Below are positions 25,544 to 28,396 of a DNA stretch of 28,396 nucleotides, in pieces (positions within the stretch are counted from its first letter, which is position 1; each line of letters begins with the position of its first letter). The translations under genes were made by a program, and so were the position numbers. The notes under the pieces are model-generated. The model was not told the origin of the DNA. It was given only the letters and a program-made list of their open reading frames with translations, and ran no database searches. The DNA comes from NORP181 sp047623555. GTDB lineage: Bacteria; Pseudomonadota; Alphaproteobacteria; Rhodobacterales; Rhodobacteraceae. The stretch is from positions 1 to 28,396 of the forward strand of contig JBLHMP010000053.1 of NCBI GenBank assembly GCA_047623555.1, given 5' to 3'.

Positions 25544-25891
25544 TTAATCTTTGGCGCGATGGATGCCGCCGTCAACTCTGGCCCCGGCTTCGACGACAAG
25601 TTCGTGATAGGTGATTTCGCCGTTTACCTGCGATCCTGTGTGTAGAGTAACGGATTTGCCGATGATGTCGCCATTGACCCGGCCTTTGATGACAATGGTC
25701 TGGGCTTTGATGCTGCCTTCGACCTCGCCTTTTTCGCCAATCAATGCTGAATCGGCTTTGATCTGACCGTCAATCCGCCCCAAGACTTCGACCTGTCCGG
25801 GGAATTCAAGATCGCCGGTGATTTTTGAATTTCGGCTTAACAGCGAGCGACTGTTGTCACTGGGGCTTTCGCTTGGCGTGTCTGTCGACAT
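25544..25891 (-). CDS. Bactofilin-family cytoskeletal protein
   Basis: 115 residues. A disordered Ser/Pro-rich tail (about 1-18) leads into a right-handed beta-helix of short repeats: SKITGDLEFPGQVEVLGRID, then GQIKAD, GEVEGSIKAQTIVIKGRVNG, and so on to the end. This is the DUF583/bactofilin domain, which polymerises without nucleotide and positions cell-wall or polar proteins. A M23 peptidase often neighbours bactofilins; none is here. It stands alone on the minus strand, convergent with pckA. Confidence 0.92.
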   Translation of the reverse strand: MSTDTPSESPSDNSRSLLSRNSKITGDLEFPGQVEVLGRIDGQIKADSALIGEKGEVEGSIKAQTIVIKGRVNGDIIGKSVTLHTGSQVNGEITYHELVVEAGARVDGGIHRAKD

Positions 25892-26176
25892 ATTTTAGGT
25901 CCGATCTATTAGGCTGGCGATTCTCTGATTGCAGCCCAATGGATCGTAGCCGCAGCAGTGCAGTCATGCAAAACAAGAAATTTGTTGGCCTTACAGAATA
26001 CGCGCAATGACGAAATTACACTTAGTGCGTTGGCAATTCACTGCCTTTCAAAGCCGCAAGTTTTTGCCCAAAGCGTTTCGCGTTCAATTTGGGTCAAATT
26101 GAACGCGAAACGCACACAAGATATAGGTAGTGCGGGCGTTTCCCTTGCATCCTGTTTTGATCCAACGTGGACCGCT
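25892..26176. other. Intergenic region between bactofilin and PHP genes
   Basis: 285 bases with no credible gene. It contains a striking perfect palindrome (26073-26113). The left part should carry the bactofilin promoter. Confidence 0.5.
26073..26113. repeat. Perfect 19-bp-arm palindrome
   Basis: The left arm GCGTTTCGCGTTCAATTTG (26073-26091) and its exact reverse complement (26095-26113) are separated by GGT. It may be a dispersed repeat, a strong transcription stop for the PHP gene (no T tract), or a binding site. Confidence 0.8.
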
Positions 26177-27100
26177 TTAGTCCCGCCAGACCGGGTTCAG
26201 CCAGGCGTGTTTGCCCGCCTGATCCATCACCGAAACCCGCATCCAGGGTGAATCGGCCAGCCTGTCGATATTCACTCGTGTCTTGGTCATGCTTTCACCA
26301 TGCACATGGGACCCACCCGGCGCGTTGCCAACAACGCTCACATTCGCAACAGCACTGGAAAGCACGGTGACATGGTTGTCTTCCCAGATGACATCGTGAA
26401 TTTCTGGCCCCTGCGAGGCATAGTGATGTCCAGCCTTCAGGGCTGCCAGCAAGGCGTCGGGTTCATTTGTCTCGGCTTTGACCATGACCCAGCCGCCAAA
26501 ATGATCCGGTCCCGAAAAATGGGCATCATCAGTTGCACACAGGGTCAATCGACGTCCTTCGTTCAGCAGTTTGTCCAGCGTGGCGAACCCGCGCGGTCGG
26601 TCGGTTTCAACGGCGCAACTGTGGTTATAGACTTCAACGCCGTGGGCAGCGTCAAGACTACCGGCATCGTTTTCGGTCAGGCATGACCAATCCGGGTGCG
26701 CGATGGCGACATAAGCGCCAGCCGCGCGCGCCCGTGCGGCCAGTTCGGGGCCGGTTTCCTGATCCTCAATAGGATTGAAACCCGGCGAATTGGACGGTGC
26801 GAAATCGGTCGGCAGGCCAACGGCCAAAATGTGCCAGAGGCCACCGTTTTCCATAGCGCCCGAATGAATCTCTGCGCCCAGAATGGTGGTAAAACTTTCG
26901 TCGCGATACGGCGTTGTGTCCGTGATCGGATAATCAAACATACCAATAAAGTGGTCTGTCAGCGCGATGAAATCATAGCCTTCGGCCTTGTACCGTCGGC
27001 AAACCTCACCCGGATCAAGCACACCATCTGACCGTGTTGAATGGGTATGCAGATTGCCGCGCCGGAACGTGCCGGGGGCTGTGAATATTGTGTTTTTCAT
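26177..27100 (-). CDS. PHP-domain metal-dependent phosphoesterase-like protein
   Basis: 307 residues. The PHP domain is at about 14-215 with the usual metal motifs: NLHTHSTRSDG (I), ALTDHF (II), IAHPDW with the preceding LGAEIH (III), and CATDDAHF (IV). A C-terminal beta-rich part (about 225-307) probably packs on it. Stand-alone PHP proteins act as phosphatases or nucleases; nothing here picks the substrate. The start has TAGGAGA upstream, and that ribosome site falls within an inverted repeat (27106-27188). It lies downstream of a dead urease cluster but looks intact itself. Confidence 0.88.
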   Translation of the reverse strand: MKNTIFTAPGTFRRGNLHTHSTRSDGVLDPGEVCRRYKAEGYDFIALTDHFIGMFDYPITDTTPYRDESFTTILGAEIHSGAMENGGLWHILAVGLPTDFAPSNSPGFNPIEDQETGPELAARARAAGAYVAIAHPDWSCLTENDAGSLDAAHGVEVYNHSCAVETDRPRGFATLDKLLNEGRRLTLCATDDAHFSGPDHFGGWVMVKAETNEPDALLAALKAGHHYASQGPEIHDVIWEDNHVTVLSSAVANVSVVGNAPGGSHVHGESMTKTRVNIDRLADSPWMRVSVMDQAGKHAWLNPVWRD

Positions 27101-27105
27101 ATGGG

Positions 27106-27188
27106 GAATCTCCTACCCGTACCTGTTCGCGTAAGCCTGAGAATGTGATGGCTCGTCGCTGAACATGGCGACGTGTAGGAGGTGATTC
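27106..27188 (-). promoter_or_regulatory. Structured leader of the PHP gene with anti-Shine-Dalgarno arm
   Basis: Read on the minus strand, GAATCACCTCCTAC (27188-27175) comes first. It is followed by a perfect 6-bp hairpin (CGTCGC/GCGACG around 27154-27173), then GTAGGAGATTC (27116-27106), which is the ribosome site of the PHP gene. The first arm pairs with the second except for a 3-base bulge, so the mRNA could hide its own ribosome site. Whether the transcript starts far enough upstream is unknown. Confidence 0.45.
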
Positions 27189-27239
27189 TATCAATATTGC
27201 GACACTTGGCGCGCGGTCACGACATTGGGGGTAAGTCAC

Positions 27240-27261
27240 GCCCGGATTAGGCCCGGATTAG
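27240..27261 (+). repeat. Tandem 11-bp duplication
   Basis: GCCCGGATTAG occurs twice head to tail (27240-27250, 27251-27261), spanning the stop codon of the ureG remnant. It is a small slippage-type duplication. Confidence 0.8.
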
Positions 27262-27623
27262 GGTCGGCTCAGACCTCCGAGCCTGAGGATATGATCGACA
27301 ATCACATCAACGTTGCCACCCGATTTGAGAGAGGAAAACACAAACGACAACGCCTTTCGCATCTGTTTGGCATCGCGCTCCATAACCTCAAGCGAGGCGC
27401 CGACATAGGGTGCCAGATCGGTTCTGTTGATAATCAACAGATCAGATTTGGTGATCGGCGGCCCGCCTTTGCGTGTAATTTCCTCGCCTGCGGCAACGTC
27501 GATGACGTTGAGCGTCACATCCGCCAGTTCCGGGCTGAACGTCACCGACAGATTGTCACCGCCGCTTTCGATCAGCACCACATCCAGATCGGGAAATTTG
27601 GCGTTCATTTGTGCAATAGCCGC
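27258..27623 (-). pseudogene. ureG: UreG remnant (C-terminal part), fused in frame to ureF
   Basis: UreG is the GTPase that delivers nickel to urease. Only the C-terminal ~120 of about 205 residues remain: AAIAQMNAKFPDLDVVLIES, GGDNLSVTFSPELADVTL, RKGGPPITKSDLLIINRTDL and VGASLEVMERDAKQMR. The P-loop (GPVGSGKT) and the nickel CPH motif, which lie N-terminal in UreG, are gone. The reading frame continues upstream into ureF without a start codon of its own. It ends at TAA 27258-27260. Confidence 0.88.
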
Positions 27624-28208
27624 CAGATCGTCGATCGTCTGAGATTGCGCCGCATCGGCGATGTCCGCACAAAACGGTGCCATCGCGGTCAATACGGTCT
27701 GGCCCTTGGTTTGGCCGTCGGTTTGGCCAAAAGGCACCAATCGCATCGCGGCCGATGGAAAATTGCCGGCAAATGCCTGCTGATACAACGCCAGGGTTTG
27801 CGCCAGCGGCAGGTTCAGCAGCCGCGCGCCGGCACCCACGGCAACCGGATAGGTCAGGTTGGGCAGGTCCGCCGCCCAGATGGCCAAAGTTGTGCGCGCA
27901 AAGGCCTGACCTTAAAGTTGGGTTTCCATCAGACGCTCTTTGGAGGGGGTAAGCGCACAGGCCAGATCGTCGATGTTTTGCCGGTTTGATGGGGTTTCAC
28001 AGCGATAGGCACAGGCCAGCAGGATCGCATCATTGCGCCCGGCGCCGTAGGTCAAAACATCGCTTAACCAGTGTTGAAGCCCATCGGCATCCGCCACGTC
28101 GCCAACCTCAACCGTCCATTCCAGACCGTGCCAATTGCTGAACGCACCAACCGGGTAGGCGGGCGAAAACCATTGCGTCAGGGTTAAAAGGGTCGGATCA
28201 ATGGGCAT
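27624..28208 (-). pseudogene. ureF: UreF remnant with internal stop and lost C-terminus
   Basis: UreF is the urease maturation factor that bridges UreD and UreG. It starts at ATG 28208 (MPIDPTLLTLTQWFSPAYPV, then GAFSNWHGLEW; the usual Tyr-Ser is changed). At 27912-27914 a TAA interrupts the frame after RLMETQL; the same frame resumes GQAFARTTLAIWAADLPNL, YPVAVGAGARLLNLPLAQTL and FPSAAMRLVPFGQTDGQ. After TIDDL (about 27624) it passes directly into UreG sequence, so the last ~25 residues of UreF are deleted. Confidence 0.88.
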
Positions 28209-28261
28209 GCGAGCGCCGCATTCCGTATGCGCCACCTTCGGGGGTAAATGGCTCGGTCACG
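28198..28261 (-). pseudogene. ureE: UreE C-terminal remnant
   Basis: About 20 codons read VTEPFTPEGGAYGMRRSHAH then stop at 28198-28200. The EGGAYG plus His-rich tail is typical of UreE nickel chaperones in this group. The ureF start overlaps its end by 11 bases, the usual arrangement. The rest is cut off by the IS3-family element at about 28262. Confidence 0.7.
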
Positions 28262-28396
28262 TGGTAATCCCCCATTTGTGGGGCGGTTTAAAACTAGAAC
28301 TACGCGGCCATTTTGTATTGGTTCATTTTCATAGCGGGTGTGACGCCGCCGATGCCCATGTTGGAACGGTCATTGTTGTATGTCCATAGCCATTGT
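28262..28396 (-). mobile_element. IS3-family element, 3' end
   Basis: The element probably begins at TGGTAATCCCCCATTTG (28262 onward), directly after the ureE remnant; it contains the transposase 3' end and runs off the window. IS3-family ends usually have a terminal TG/CA, which fits. The other end and any target duplication lie outside. Confidence 0.65.
28300..28396 (-). CDS. IS3-family transposase (OrfB) C-terminus, partial
   Basis: 31 codons read QWLWTYNNDRSNMGIGGVTP then AMKMNQYKMAA and stop at 28300-28302. The W-x-YNxxRPNMGIGGxTP signature is the end of the integrase core of IS3-family OrfB proteins. It is truncated by the window edge, so intactness cannot be judged. Confidence 0.82.
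   Translation of the reverse strand, partial: QWLWTYNNDRSNMGIGGVTPAMKMNQYKMAA

Noticed and set aside
27176..27248. Strong plus-strand AGGAGGTGAT as a ribosome site for a small gene
   Set aside because: Only a TTG-started 17-codon frame follows; the sequence is better explained as the complement of an anti-Shine-Dalgarno arm in the PHP leader.
1..28396. CRISPR array, prophage, toxin-antitoxin or rRNA/tRNA genes
   Set aside because: I found no spaced repeats, phage structural genes, TA pairs or complete RNA gene folds by reading the sequence.

Overview
The window looks like a marine alphaproteobacterium of the Rhodobacteraceae (Roseobacter group). Three things point there: the gene block chvI-chvG-hprK-rapZ-EIIA-HPr on the minus strand divergent from pckA, the protein flavours (DUF6473-type protein, hbdA, alphaproteobacterial short HprK), and moderate GC. 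Both ends lie inside insertion sequences: the 3' end of an IS5-family transposase at base 1, and the 3' end of an IS3-family transposase at base 28396. Several genes next to them are decayed, which suggests an IS-rich genome losing genes. This assignment is inference from gene content; no 16S is present.

Layout. (1) 1-2547: IS5 fragments, then a decayed tripartite tricarboxylate transporter (tctB and tctA, both broken). (2) 2643-7358, minus strand: an oxalate operon with a GntR/FCD regulator, oxalyl-CoA decarboxylase (oxc), formyl-CoA:oxalate CoA-transferase (frc) and a formyltransferase resembling the 10-formyl-THF hydrolase domain. (3) 7359-7645: a control region with palindromes and a heptamer tandem repeat. 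(4) 7646-11083, plus strand: a carboxymuconolactone-decarboxylase-like protein, an Old Yellow Enzyme, an M20 metallopeptidase and a hydroxynitrile-lyase-like cupin. (5) 11092-12600, minus: a MatB-type malonyl-CoA synthetase, divergent from (6) 12775-15984, plus: a 1069-residue catabolic (respiration-independent) reductive dehalogenase fused to its own flavin/NAD(P)H/2Fe-2S reductase, the most striking gene here. (7) 15987-18961: a DUF6473-type protein, hbdA, and an acyltransferase that ends the next operon. (8) 18056-23466, minus: a seven-gene regulatory operon (ChvI-ChvG, HprK, RapZ, EIIA-Man, HPr, acyltransferase). (9) 23791-25389: pckA. (10) 25544-28396: bactofilin, a PHP-domain protein with an unusual leader, and the wreck of a urease accessory cluster (ureE tail, ureF with a stop, fused in frame to a ureG that has lost its P-loop), ended by an IS3 element.

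How it fits together. Oxc and Frc form the classical oxalate cycle: oxalyl-CoA is decarboxylated to formyl-CoA, and Frc swaps CoA onto a new oxalate, releasing formate. The formyltransferase may link this to folate C1 metabolism. The divergent plus-strand operon probably shares control with it but its substrate is unknown. The dehalogenase is predicted to be cytoplasmic, soluble and self-sufficient, suited to removing halogens from (bromo)phenol-like marine compounds. The ChvGI/PTS-Ntr-like block plus pckA couples carbon status and envelope signals to central metabolism.
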